A stretch of DNA of 64,000 nucleotides from Catelliglobosispora koreensis DSM 44566 (GTDB taxonomy: Bacteria > Actinomycetota > Actinomycetes > Mycobacteriales > Micromonosporaceae): NCBI RefSeq assembly GCF_000379685.1, contig NZ_KB903272.1:124624-188623 (forward strand), read 5' to 3'. Under the pieces are notes generated by a model that was given only the letters and a program-made list of their open reading frames with translations, was not told where the DNA came from and did no database searches. Positions 49,168 to 58,402 of the stretch are shown piece by piece (positions within the stretch are counted from its first letter, which is position 1; each line of letters starts with the position of its first letter). The position numbers and the translations under genes are program-made.

Positions 49168-52100
49168 GTGACAGGTTGGACAGTGCTTTGGCGCGGCGTG
49201 CGCTACCGCGCGGGACGCTCGCTGGTCGTATTGCTGCTGGCGGCGGTGGCCACCACCGCCGCGGCGGTGACTCCCGCTTATGTGCTGGCCGCACAGGAGT
49301 CAGTACAGCGAGATCTGCTCGTGCTGAACCCGGGCCAGGAAACCACGATCAGCGTGCAGAACGTGCTGTCCCCGCAGATTCCGCAGTCGAGCCGCCTGAC
49401 GCATGAGCAGGCTGTGGCGCGGGCCAAGGAGGAATTCGCGGCCTTGCCTGAGCTGCAGCGGCTGGTGACCGAGAGCACCGCGCACGTGGAGACCAACCTC
49501 AAGCTCGCGCTGCAGCGGCCGGGCACCATCGTCACCGGGCACCTGGCCTACCGCACCGGCGTCTGCGATCACGTTGTCGTCACCGGCGCTTGCCCCGCGA
49601 GGCCCGGCGAAGTCATGGTGAGCGCACGCTCGGCCGAGCTGCACAAGATTAAGCTCGGCGAGCCACTGCCGATTTCGGTTGGGCCAGAAGCAGATGAGGG
49701 CCGCACAGCCGAGATGGGCGGATCGCCACAAGCACCGTCGCCCCAGGCCGCGGCACCCATCGTCACGGGGCTTTACACACCAAAGGATCCGGGCGCGCGC
49801 TACTGGAATCACGGCAGCCTGCTTGGTTTCTCAAATGTCGCCGACATCCATTTGCGGGGCACATTCTGGTCGCTGGACGCGGTCTTCGCCGGTGTGCCGC
49901 AAGACGTTGAAGCCGTGCCACGGGGGATCAGCCGCAGTTACCTGAAGTACTGGCTGGATCTCGACTCGGTCCGCATCGCCGGTGCCGCACAACTCGAAGC
50001 CGACATTCTCGATTACGTCAAGTCGCTTGAGGGCCGGATGAACGTCAGTTCACCGCTGCCGTCACTGCTGGCCGAAATCATCAAGGACCAGAAGGAAATC
50101 GCCTCGACTGTCCCCATTGGAGCGGTGCCGCTGCTCGTGCTGGCGCTGGCCGTGCTCATGGTGCTCGTCGCCGCGCTGACCGAAGAACGCGGCCCGGAAA
50201 TCGCGCTGGCGAAACTGCATGGCTACCACACGCTGCGCGTGGGTGGCTTTGGCTTGGGCGAGGTGCTGTTCCTCGTCACGCTCGCGGCACCGGCCGGGAT
50301 CGTGCTCGGCTGGCTCGCCCTGTTCACGATGGCCAGACTCTGGCTGTCCCAAGGCATTCCGGTGACGTTGCCGTGGCAATCTTTCGCCGCCGTCGGCATC
50401 TGTCTCCTCGTGACCTATGTCGCCGCGGTGGTCGCGTCTCGTCGCGTCATCGGCACCCGCATCATCAACCTGCTGCGGCGTGTGCCCCAGCGGGCGACCT
50501 GGAAGGCGAGCGCTCTCGAGGGCGCCGCGGCGGCTCTTGCCATCGCCGCCCTGGTGACCGCGGTGCAGGATCGCGGGTCAGGGCTCGCCCTGCTCGCCCC
50601 GCCCTTGCTCGCCATCGTCGTCGGCATCGTCGGTGGGCGTCTGCTCAGCTTGCGTTCGGCCGGTTCCCTGCGCAGAGCCAAACGCAAAGGTGACGTCGCG
50701 GGAATGATTACAGGATCGGCACTTTCGCGCCGGCCGGGCCGCGTGCGCATCATCGTGGTGGTGGCTGTGGCCACGGCACTGATGGGATTCTCGGCGGCGG
50801 TGTGGGACGCCTCCAGCCAAGCACGGGCGGAAAACGCTGGCTCGATGGTCGGTGCGCACACGGTGTATTCGGTGACCGCGACCGGAGCCGACCGTCTCGT
50901 GGCCGCGGTCAACGACGTGACACCCGACGGGTCAGCGATGGCTGTGGTGCGGCGCCAGGAGTTCTACGGCGGCGACACGATTCAGGTTGTCGGCGTGCAA
51001 AGTGGACGGCTCGCGACAGCCGCGTCCTGGTACGGGCACACGGCGCAGGATCTGTCCAATGTGGCCACCAAGCTTCAGCCAGCGGTGCCCCCACCGGCCG
51101 CGGTCGGCGGGAAATTCACCCTCAACGCCGAAGCCAACGGATTTGGCACCTTCCCGCTGGACCTGATCGCGGAAGTTCGCGTCGGCGGTGACATCGCGCG
51201 CGTCAAGCTGGGCCGGATCAAACAAGGATCAGCCGACTACACGGCGACGGTCCCGGACGGACTGCTGACCGCCCTCGTGCTGGAACGTCCACCGGCCGAT
51301 CCCGTGCTCATCAAGGGATCGTTCGTGGTGCAGAGCATCACCTCGGACAAGGGATCGCTGGACATCGGTGACGCTTCCTTCTGGCAGCCCATCGTCGTGG
51401 GTGGCAGCAAGGCTGGCGTCATCGGCAACGGCACGCTGCGCCTCGACCTGGAAGCCTCCGGCAACGGCGACATTCGCCTCGTCCGGTTGCGTTCGCCCAA
51501 GGCGCTGCCGGTCGTGCTGACGGGTTCGGCTCCCACGCAAAACGGCGATCCGCTGGCGCCCTGGAACTTCATGGCCTTCGCTAACCAGCCGCAGCCGTTC
51601 GAGGTCGTGCAGCGGGAGAAGAACATTCCCGGCGGCTACGGGCACGGATACCTGACCGATCTCGAGACCGGTATCAATCACGCGATGGACACCTCCAGGG
51701 CCGACCCGCGGTTCGTTTACTACGAGGTCTGGGCGAACGCCAACGCGCCCAAGGACTTGGCGGAACGCCTTTCCGGTCAAGGAATTCAGGTCTACCGCAC
51801 GCAAACCCTCGATGCCTTCTCGGCACAGCTGTCGCGCCGGGCACCCGCGCTGGCGCTGAGCTTCTATGGCCTCGCCGGGCTGGTGGCGGTGCTCTTGGCA
51901 CTTGGCATCGTCGTGCTGGCCGCTCGCATCGGTGCCGATCAGCGCCGGTACGAACTCGCCTCGCTGCGGGTGACAGGTGTGCCCGAGCGCGTGCTGCGGC
52001 GCGGCATCCGCCGCGAATACCTGACCCTGCTGGGCTGGCCGTCGATCACCGGTCTGCTGGCTGGCGTGGCGAGTGCCCTGTTCATGCTGCCCGCCATCCC

Positions 52101-52263
52101 GCTAGTGCGCAGTGGGGTGACGTCCGAAGTGGACTGGCGGCCTACGCCGCTAGCCATCGGTGTCGTCCTGGCGGCCGGGCTGGCATGTCTGGCCGTCGCG
52201 CTGCCGATCGCGGTGCGGCTGGTTCGGCAGGCCTCGCCTGATCTGCTGCGCGACACGTACTGA
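49168..52263 (+). CDS. Large FtsX/MacB-like ABC permease, orphan copy
   Basis: A 1031-residue paralog of the permeases at 19001 and 55352. It shares the start TGWTVLWRGVRYRAGRS, about ten helices in two FtsX halves, and the outer-domain Cys pair in CDHVVVTGACPARPGEVMVS. It is closer to the 55352 copy, including long stretches of near-identical DNA such as around 50107 and 56243. No ATPase gene of its type follows; the next gene is a YihY protein. It may use the ATPases at 58403 and 59278. The reading frame is intact. GTG 49168 has only a weak ribosome binding site and lies 24 nt after the ROK gene. Confidence 0.8.
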   Translation: MTGWTVLWRGVRYRAGRSLVVLLLAAVATTAAAVTPAYVLAAQESVQRDLLVLNPGQETTISVQNVLSPQIPQSSRLTHEQAVARAKEEFAALPELQRLVTESTAHVETNLKLALQRPGTIVTGHLAYRTGVCDHVVVTGACPARPGEVMVSARSAELHKIKLGEPLPISVGPEADEGRTAEMGGSPQAPSPQAAAPIVTGLYTPKDPGARYWNHGSLLGFSNVADIHLRGTFWSLDAVFAGVPQDVEAVPRGISRSYLKYWLDLDSVRIAGAAQLEADILDYVKSLEGRMNVSSPLPSLLAEIIKDQKEIASTVPIGAVPLLVLALAVLMVLVAALTEERGPEIALAKLHGYHTLRVGGFGLGEVLFLVTLAAPAGIVLGWLALFTMARLWLSQGIPVTLPWQSFAAVGICLLVTYVAAVVASRRVIGTRIINLLRRVPQRATWKASALEGAAAALAIAALVTAVQDRGSGLALLAPPLLAIVVGIVGGRLLSLRSAGSLRRAKRKGDVAGMITGSALSRRPGRVRIIVVVAVATALMGFSAAVWDASSQARAENAGSMVGAHTVYSVTATGADRLVAAVNDVTPDGSAMAVVRRQEFYGGDTIQVVGVQSGRLATAASWYGHTAQDLSNVATKLQPAVPPPAAVGGKFTLNAEANGFGTFPLDLIAEVRVGGDIARVKLGRIKQGSADYTATVPDGLLTALVLERPPADPVLIKGSFVVQSITSDKGSLDIGDASFWQPIVVGGSKAGVIGNGTLRLDLEASGNGDIRLVRLRSPKALPVVLTGSAPTQNGDPLAPWNFMAFANQPQPFEVVQREKNIPGGYGHGYLTDLETGINHAMDTSRADPRFVYYEVWANANAPKDLAERLSGQGIQVYRTQTLDAFSAQLSRRAPALALSFYGLAGLVAVLLALGIVVLAARIGADQRRYELASLRVTGVPERVLRRGIRREYLTLLGWPSITGLLAGVASALFMLPAIPLVRSGVTSEVDWRPTPLAIGVVLAAGLACLAVALPIAVRLVRQASPDLLRDTY

Positions 52264-52297
52264 TTGACACCGCGCCCTTCGGGGAAATACTGGCGCC

Positions 52298-53365
52298 ATG
52301 GCGCGTAAAAGTGATCGTGGCGTGGTTTACCGCGAACGGCTGACCAGACTGCTCGCTCGCGGCCCCCGGCGTCCCTCAGAGCTGAGCGGGCGGGCGTTCT
52401 TGCGGGTGACTGGCCGCACGTTCCGTGAGTTGCTCGACGATGACTTGACGGACCGTGCGGCGACCCTGACCTATTACGGCATCATGTCCATCTTTCCGGG
52501 GATGCTGGTTTTGGTCGCGGGAGTGGGGTTGCTCGGCGACGCGGCCACTCAGTCGGTGGTGGAAGGCATTCGCGAGCTGACCTTCGGGCCGGCCCAGCAG
52601 TTCATTCGCGATGGCATCGACCGGCTGCAGGACAACCGCAATGAGGCCGGGATCGTGGCCATCGTGGGTCTGGTGGTCGCGTTCTATTCGGCCAGCGGTT
52701 ACGTCGGGGCCTTCATCAGGGCGGCCAACGACATCTATGACGTGCCTGAGGGCCGTCCACTGTGGAAAACGTTGCCCCTGCGCCTAATGATCACCGTCGT
52801 CACCGGCCTCTTTCTCGCCGTGAGCGTGCTTGCCGTGGTGTTCACCGGCCGGATCGCCGACGCCGCCGGAACCATGCTCGGCATGCAGAAGGGCACGATC
52901 CAGACCTTCGACGTCCTGAAGTGGCCGTTCCTGATTCTCGCTTTTGGACTGTTGCTTGCGATGCTCTACTGGGCCGCACCCAACGCGCGCCAAGGCGGCT
53001 TCCGCTGGATCACCCCTGGCAGCATTCTGGCCACGCTGCTATGGATCGCGGCTTCGGGAGGATTCGCCTACTACGTGTCGCATTACGGTTCCTACGACCG
53101 GATCTACGGCACGCTCGGTGGCGTCATCGTGTTCCTGGTGTGGATGTGGATAACGAACGTAGCCGTCCTTCTCGGCGCGGAGTTCGACGCCGAGCTAGCC
53201 CGTGAGCGCGCCATCGCGGCAGGCCTGCCCAAGCACGCCCAGCCCTACTTGCCGCTGCGGGATGTGCCCAGTGAACACATCCCGCAACAGCTGGAGCTAA
53301 GCGATATCCCGGCGCTTGAAGCTGGTGAAAGCCAGGAGGGCGAACAAAAGCGCGACGGCTCCTAG
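52298..53365 (+). CDS. YihY/BrkB family membrane protein
   Basis: A 355-residue integral membrane protein of the YihY/virulence factor BrkB family with six helices. Typical segments are DRAATLTYYGIMSIFPGMLV, AFYSASGYVGAFIRAANDIY, NARQGGFRWITPGSILATLL and YDRIYGTLGGVIVFLVWMWI. A cytoplasmic C-terminal tail of about 60 residues is acidic. The function of the family is unproven. Its last 69 nt overlap the convergent ABC-2 permease gene. Confidence 0.9.
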   Translation: MARKSDRGVVYRERLTRLLARGPRRPSELSGRAFLRVTGRTFRELLDDDLTDRAATLTYYGIMSIFPGMLVLVAGVGLLGDAATQSVVEGIRELTFGPAQQFIRDGIDRLQDNRNEAGIVAIVGLVVAFYSASGYVGAFIRAANDIYDVPEGRPLWKTLPLRLMITVVTGLFLAVSVLAVVFTGRIADAAGTMLGMQKGTIQTFDVLKWPFLILAFGLLLAMLYWAAPNARQGGFRWITPGSILATLLWIAASGGFAYYVSHYGSYDRIYGTLGGVIVFLVWMWITNVAVLLGAEFDAELARERAIAAGLPKHAQPYLPLRDVPSEHIPQQLELSDIPALEAGESQEGEQKRDGS

Positions 53366-54238
53366 GGTGAGGCCGCTTTCGGTCAGGTCAAGGAAGTGCT
53401 GTCGGCCATCGATCCGGTCCCAATAGTCGAACCCGCCAACGAGCCATGCGGCGATGTGGCTCGACAGGTACCACGTGTATTCGGAGATCTCTGGGAAAAC
53501 GATGCTGAGCACGACGCGGGCGCCGCCTTCCCACACCACGATGTAACCCATGAGCGCGCCCAGGGCGGCCGCGGTGTGCCGGCCGATCGTGGCGATGGAG
53601 AACGCTACGACACTGCCCACCAAGGTCAGCCCAATAATGCGTAAGGCGAGTTCAGTGAGGTCTTCCCAGAACACATCGGGCAGGTAACCCACCCACCCCG
53701 TCGTTGCCGCGATGCCGTAGAACATGCCTACGTAGATGACCGTGAATACCGCTGATATCAGCGTTATCGCCGCGAGGGCGACGCCCAGTTTGGTCCCGAG
53801 CACCTTGAGCCGTTCCGGGCGCCACAACAGCAAGTTGGTCATCCCGCCACTGTGTAACTCGGACCCGATGAACGAAGCCGTGACCAGATAGCCAAACAGC
53901 GCAAGGAATGCGGCGAGCACGAACATCAGGCCGTTGATGGAGCGCCGGAAGTTGAACGTGCCGTAGATGAAGTCCTCGGTCTCGACATGCGCCGGGTTCA
54001 AGTCATCACACCGGCTCGGGGTCAAAACCTCCAGGCAATTCTGGTACTTGATCGTGGTGTCGGCCCGCACGCGGTCGGCCTCTTCACGGGCATACGACCA
54101 AGCCTCGGCGGAGGGCGTCTCGGAGGCGGACATGACGGTGAGCACCGTGAGGCCAAAGGCCGCCACGAGCGCGATCATCATCACCATGATGAACCGGCGC
54201 GAGAAGAACCGGTTTGCCTCGGTCTTGATTAGTCTCAC
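53297..54238 (-). CDS. ABC-2 type transporter permease
   Basis: A 313-residue membrane protein with six helices and a large loop after the first (about residues 45 to 100), in which Cys residues in NCLEVLTPSRCDDL may pair. Typical ABC-2 features are the second-helix segment NGLMFVLAAFLALFGYLVTA and SELHSGGMTNLLLWRPERLK. The start overlaps the stop of the ATPase gene by 4 nt, so both form one exporter. Overlap with the YihY gene at the 3' end is 69 nt. Antibiotic or lipid export is a guess from the BcrA/NosF-like partner. Confidence 0.85.
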   Translation of the reverse strand: MRLIKTEANRFFSRRFIMVMMIALVAAFGLTVLTVMSASETPSAEAWSYAREEADRVRADTTIKYQNCLEVLTPSRCDDLNPAHVETEDFIYGTFNFRRSINGLMFVLAAFLALFGYLVTASFIGSELHSGGMTNLLLWRPERLKVLGTKLGVALAAITLISAVFTVIYVGMFYGIAATTGWVGYLPDVFWEDLTELALRIIGLTLVGSVVAFSIATIGRHTAAALGALMGYIVVWEGGARVVLSIVFPEISEYTWYLSSHIAAWLVGGFDYWDRIDGRQHFLDLTESGLTLGAVALLFALLAFTSFKRRDIA

Positions 54239-55236
54239 CGGGTCACCTCGATGTTGATGTCGGGCTGTGGCGCGGCCGAGGCCGGGGGCAGCACGGTGTC
54301 GTCCACTTGCAGCGGCTGGCCGGGCACCGGACGGGTGCCGGTCAGGTCGAGGAAGACGCTCTCCAGGTCGGGGGCGAGCGGTGTTAGCTCGGTGAGCCAG
54401 ATGCCTTGGCGCCCAAGGGTTTCGGTGATCTGTGCCGGATCATCGATGCCGGCCACGATCAGGCTGCCCTCGGCCTCGCGCACGTTGCGGGAGATCGCCC
54501 CAAGCGCGGCCTTCGCCTCGTCGAGGGCGGCAGCCCGGACCCGGAACTCACCTTTGTCGTGGCCGGCCAGCACATCGGTGACCGGGCCATGGGTGACGCG
54601 GCGTCCCCTGGAGATGATCGTGACCGAGTCGCAGACCTGCTCGATCTCGGACAGCAGGTGGCTGGAGATCAGGACGGTGATGCCCTCGGCCGCCAGCGTG
54701 CGCACCAAAACACGCATTTCGTGAATTCCCGCCGGATCCAATCCGTTGGCGGGCTCATCAAGGATCAGGAGACTGGGCTTCTTCAGCAGCGCCGAGGCCA
54801 CGGCGAGCCGCTGCTTCATGCCCAGTGAATAGCTTTTGACCAGATCTTTGCCCCGGTCGCGCAGGCCAACCGTCGTCAGCACCTCATCAACGCGCGATGC
54901 TGGAACGCCGCCAGCCGTCGCCAGCAGGCGCAGCGTCTTGGCGCCGGAGAAGTTGCCGAAGAAGGCGGGACTTTCCACGATCGCCCCGACCCGGTGGGCC
55001 ACCGTGCGGTAAGCGGAACTGGGCGCGCCCAGGATGCGCATGTCACCCGCGTCCGCCCGGACCAGGCCAAGCAGGCATCGCAGAGTGGTTGTCTTGCCTG
55101 AACCATTGGGACCGAGGAACCCGTGCACCTGCCCAGGCTGGACTGACATATTGAAGCCATCCAGCGCAACCTTGGAACCACGGCGAAGGCTGACGAATCG
55201 CTTTCGCAGCCCGGTGATTTCGATTACGGCGCTCAT
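54235..55236 (-). CDS. ABC transporter ATPase (BcrA/DrrA type)
   Basis: A 333-residue ATPase with Walker A GFLGPNGSGKTTTLRCLLG, Q-loop-region AIVESPAFFGNFSG, signature YSLGMKQRLAVASAL, Walker B LLILDEPANGLD and the switch His in LISSHLLSEIEQ. The C-terminal 100 residues match the DrrA/BcrA extension. ATG 55236 is used; the upstream open frame crosses the divergent promoter region. It pairs with the permease that follows in a GTGA overlap. It is unrelated to the FtsX-type ATPases nearby. Confidence 0.9.
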   Translation of the reverse strand: MSAVIEITGLRKRFVSLRRGSKVALDGFNMSVQPGQVHGFLGPNGSGKTTTLRCLLGLVRADAGDMRILGAPSSAYRTVAHRVGAIVESPAFFGNFSGAKTLRLLATAGGVPASRVDEVLTTVGLRDRGKDLVKSYSLGMKQRLAVASALLKKPSLLILDEPANGLDPAGIHEMRVLVRTLAAEGITVLISSHLLSEIEQVCDSVTIISRGRRVTHGPVTDVLAGHDKGEFRVRAAALDEAKAALGAISRNVREAEGSLIVAGIDDPAQITETLGRQGIWLTELTPLAPDLESVFLDLTGTRPVPGQPLQVDDTVLPPASAAPQPDINIEVTR

Positions 55237-55351
55237 CCCGGTCACTTTAAGGGCACCTTGTCCATCTGTGTGTCCCCGCGAAGGCAACCAGTCGGCAGGC
55301 CTTCGGCGTTCCTGATGTTGGTGTGTTCGGCAATAGGGAAAGGACGGCACG

Positions 55352-58300
55352 GTGACGGGCTGGACTGTGCTGTGGCGCGGGGTCAAATACCGGGCGACGC
55401 GGTCGTGGGTAGTGCTGCTGCTGGCGGCGGTCGCGACAACGTCGGCGGCGGTTCTGCCGGCCTATGTGCGAGGTGCGCAGCAGTCGATTTTGCGAGACAT
55501 GATCCAGAGCGCGACCGCGGATCAGACCGCTATGCATGTCACCGTCGCGGCCGGGCCGGGGCAGTTGCAAGCTCCCGGGGTGAAGACCGCTCAAGCCACC
55601 GTTGAGTCGGTGATCAAGGGTGAGCCGGAGCTGCATAGCCGGACGAGTGGCTTCACGTCACAGGTCGACGCCCGGCTGCGCTTGCGGGGCAAGGCTCCAG
55701 CGACTGTCGTGAATGGACGGTTCGCCTATCGCGACGACTTCTGTGCGCACGTGAGCATCGAAGGCCGGTGCGCGGGTGCTGAGGGCGAAGTCATGGTCAG
55801 CGCGCGGACCGCCCAGTTGCATGGGATCAAAGTGGGCGATGAGATCGACCTTGAGGCCGGTCAGGCCGCCGAGATCCAGACCCGCAAGCCCAAGGTGACC
55901 GGGCTTTACACGGCCAAGGACACGTCGTCGTCCTATTGGCACGGAACAGGCTTGCTGGCGTTCGGTGCCATTCCCGAGGTGACGCCGAGTGGGTCAGAGA
56001 TCTTCACGATCGACGCGGTGATGGTGCACGCGCCCCTTGAGGTGGAGAGTTTGCGAGGCGAGCTTCGCCGCAAGGTGACCGCCTGGATCGCCCTCGACGA
56101 CGTCGATATGAATCAGATGGAGCAGGTTTCCGCGGCGCTGACGGCGTCCGTGGAACGCATCAATGACATGGCGATGCTCGCTGATTCCAGGCTGGCCTTG
56201 CTGATCGATCACGCCCGCGTTGATCAGGACGCCATCGCCAGGACTGTCCCCATTGGAGCGGTGCCCTTGCTGGTGCTGGCCCTGTTCGTGCTCATGGTGC
56301 TGGTCGCCGCGCTCGCTGAAGAACGCGGCCCGGAAATCGCTTTGGCGAAGCTGCATGGCTATGCCGCCTCGCGCGTGGGGCAATTTGGTCTGGGCGAAGT
56401 GCTGTTCCTCATCACCTTGGCGGCGCCGGCTGGCTTGGCGCTCGCGTGGGCCGTGATGCTCGCGGTCAAGCTGCTCTGGTTCGCCGAAGGCACACCGCTT
56501 GAACTGATGTGGCAGCCCTTCGCCGCCGTCGCGGCAGCGGTTGTCCTCACTTATCTGTCAGCGATCGCGGCCTCCCGCCGGATCTTCTCGACGCGCATCA
56601 TTCAGTTGCTGCGCAAGGTTCCGCAGCGCACCACGTGGAAGGCTGGCGCGCTCGAAGGAGCGATCGTCGCCCTCACCTTGGCCGCGCTCGCCGCCGCCGT
56701 GCAGGACCGGTCATCTGGCCTCGGGCTCGTCGTCGCACCACTGGTCGCCGTCGTGGGTGGCCTCATCGGCGGGCGGATCCTGAGCTTCCTGTCAAAGACA
56801 CGTCTTCCCCGCGCCCGGCGGGTGGCTGACGTTTCCGGTCTCCTTGCCTCAGCACAGCTTTCCCGCCGGCCGGGCCGTCAGCGCATCATCGTGGTCATCG
56901 CGATCGCGACCTCACTGATGGGCTTCGCCGCGACCGCCTGGGATGTGGCATCACAGGCAAGAGCGGCCGCCGCCAACGGGGAAGTGGGCGCACAGAAGGT
57001 TTACCGGGCCACGGCACCGGACGCGCAACGGCTTCTCGCCGCGGTGCAGACCGCCGTTCCGGACGGGTCAGCGATGGCGGTCGCCCGCCGCGAGGAGTAC
57101 TACGACGGCCGGGTCATCCGGGTCCTTGGCGTGCAGTCAGATCGCCTGGCCGGTGCCGCGACCTGGCTCGGGCACACGAACGCCGATCTGCTGGAAGCGG
57201 CCAAGAAACTCAAGCCGCCGGTCGCCGAGCCTTACCTGGTGTCCGGAACGGTGACGGCACAGATCACGGCAGACGGTTTCGCCGGTGTTCCGCTGGAGCT
57301 GGAAGCGCAGGTCGAGCTGGAAGGTGGCGGCATCAAGCGGGTCAAGCTGGGGACGCTGAAGACCGGCACACATGACTACAGCGCTGCCGCGCCCTCGGGA
57401 ACGCTGCTGTCATTTCAGCTTTCGCGGCGGCCAGCCGACTTCGGCAAGACCACCGGCGTGCTCATCCTGCGTTCCCTTAGCTCCAATAGCGGCCCGCTTG
57501 TGATCGGTGGAGAGCAACACTGGAGTGCGCCAGTGAACGCTGACGTCAAGGTCGGCCTGCTCGGCACGGACGAGCTGGAAGCCCGGATCGAGTCGCAGGG
57601 CAACCGCGATATCCACCTTGGACACTTGCGTACGCCAAAAGCCTTGCCAGCGCTGCTAACCGGATCCGCGCCCGTCCAGCGCGGGCCGGCCGAAACGTGG
57701 ACGTTCCCCGCGCTGGGAATCCAGCCACAGCTGTTCACCGTGGCCCAGCAGGTGACGGCGTTGCCCGGGGCGGGATCGGGAACGGGCTTCCTCGTCGACC
57801 TCGCTTATGCCGCACAGTCCGCTGTGGACAGTGAGGGTCTCGCGCGCGACCAGGTCGCGTTCGAAGTCTGGGCTGGGCCAGACGCTCCCGCTGACTTACG
57901 GCAGCGGCTGTCCGCGCAAGGTGTTGAGCTGCAACAGGTGCAGACCCTCACCGCATACGCTGATCAGCTTGGCCGGCGTGCCCCAGCGCTCGCCTTGCGG
58001 ATCTACGCCCTGGCCGGTCTGGTCGCGGTGTTGCTGTCGCTGGGCATTGTGGTGCTGGTGGCCCGGATCGGTGCCGAGCAAAGGGCCTTTGAGCTCGCCG
58101 CCCTGCGGGTGGCAGGTGTCCCCGTGAAATCACTGCGGCGCGCGCTGCGCCGCGAATACCTGACGTTGCTCGGCTGGCCTTCGCTCATTGGCTTCGCCGC
58201 TGGCATCGGCAGTTCTTTGTTCATGCTCCCCGCGATTCCCTTGGTGACCGTCGGGGTTACCACCGCGGTGCAATGGCAACCTGCTCCCGGAGCGCTCGCG

Positions 58301-58402
58301 GCTTTGGCCGCGGCCGCGATCGGCTGCTTGCTTGTCGCACTGCCGGTGTCGGTGCGCTTGGTCCGTGCGGCCAAGCCGGAACTACTCCGTGGTGAGGCGT
58401 AG
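55352..58402 (+). CDS. Large FtsX/MacB-like ABC permease, cassette 3
   Basis: A 1016-residue paralog of the permeases at 19001 and 49168, with the same N-terminal TGWTVLWRGVKYRATRS, two FtsX halves and two outer domains. The conserved pair is in FCAHVSIEGRCAGAEGEVMV (C-x8-C). Helix LVAVLLSLGIVVLVARIGAE begins the last set. GTG 55352 is behind AAAGGA. It is followed with no gap by its two ATPases. It is divergent from the DrrA-type ATPase with a 115-bp shared promoter region. Confidence 0.8.
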   Translation: MTGWTVLWRGVKYRATRSWVVLLLAAVATTSAAVLPAYVRGAQQSILRDMIQSATADQTAMHVTVAAGPGQLQAPGVKTAQATVESVIKGEPELHSRTSGFTSQVDARLRLRGKAPATVVNGRFAYRDDFCAHVSIEGRCAGAEGEVMVSARTAQLHGIKVGDEIDLEAGQAAEIQTRKPKVTGLYTAKDTSSSYWHGTGLLAFGAIPEVTPSGSEIFTIDAVMVHAPLEVESLRGELRRKVTAWIALDDVDMNQMEQVSAALTASVERINDMAMLADSRLALLIDHARVDQDAIARTVPIGAVPLLVLALFVLMVLVAALAEERGPEIALAKLHGYAASRVGQFGLGEVLFLITLAAPAGLALAWAVMLAVKLLWFAEGTPLELMWQPFAAVAAAVVLTYLSAIAASRRIFSTRIIQLLRKVPQRTTWKAGALEGAIVALTLAALAAAVQDRSSGLGLVVAPLVAVVGGLIGGRILSFLSKTRLPRARRVADVSGLLASAQLSRRPGRQRIIVVIAIATSLMGFAATAWDVASQARAAAANGEVGAQKVYRATAPDAQRLLAAVQTAVPDGSAMAVARREEYYDGRVIRVLGVQSDRLAGAATWLGHTNADLLEAAKKLKPPVAEPYLVSGTVTAQITADGFAGVPLELEAQVELEGGGIKRVKLGTLKTGTHDYSAAAPSGTLLSFQLSRRPADFGKTTGVLILRSLSSNSGPLVIGGEQHWSAPVNADVKVGLLGTDELEARIESQGNRDIHLGHLRTPKALPALLTGSAPVQRGPAETWTFPALGIQPQLFTVAQQVTALPGAGSGTGFLVDLAYAAQSAVDSEGLARDQVAFEVWAGPDAPADLRQRLSAQGVELQQVQTLTAYADQLGRRAPALALRIYALAGLVAVLLSLGIVVLVARIGAEQRAFELAALRVAGVPVKSLRRALRREYLTLLGWPSLIGFAAGIGSSLFMLPAIPLVTVGVTTAVQWQPAPGALAALAAAAIGCLLVALPVSVRLVRAAKPELLRGEA

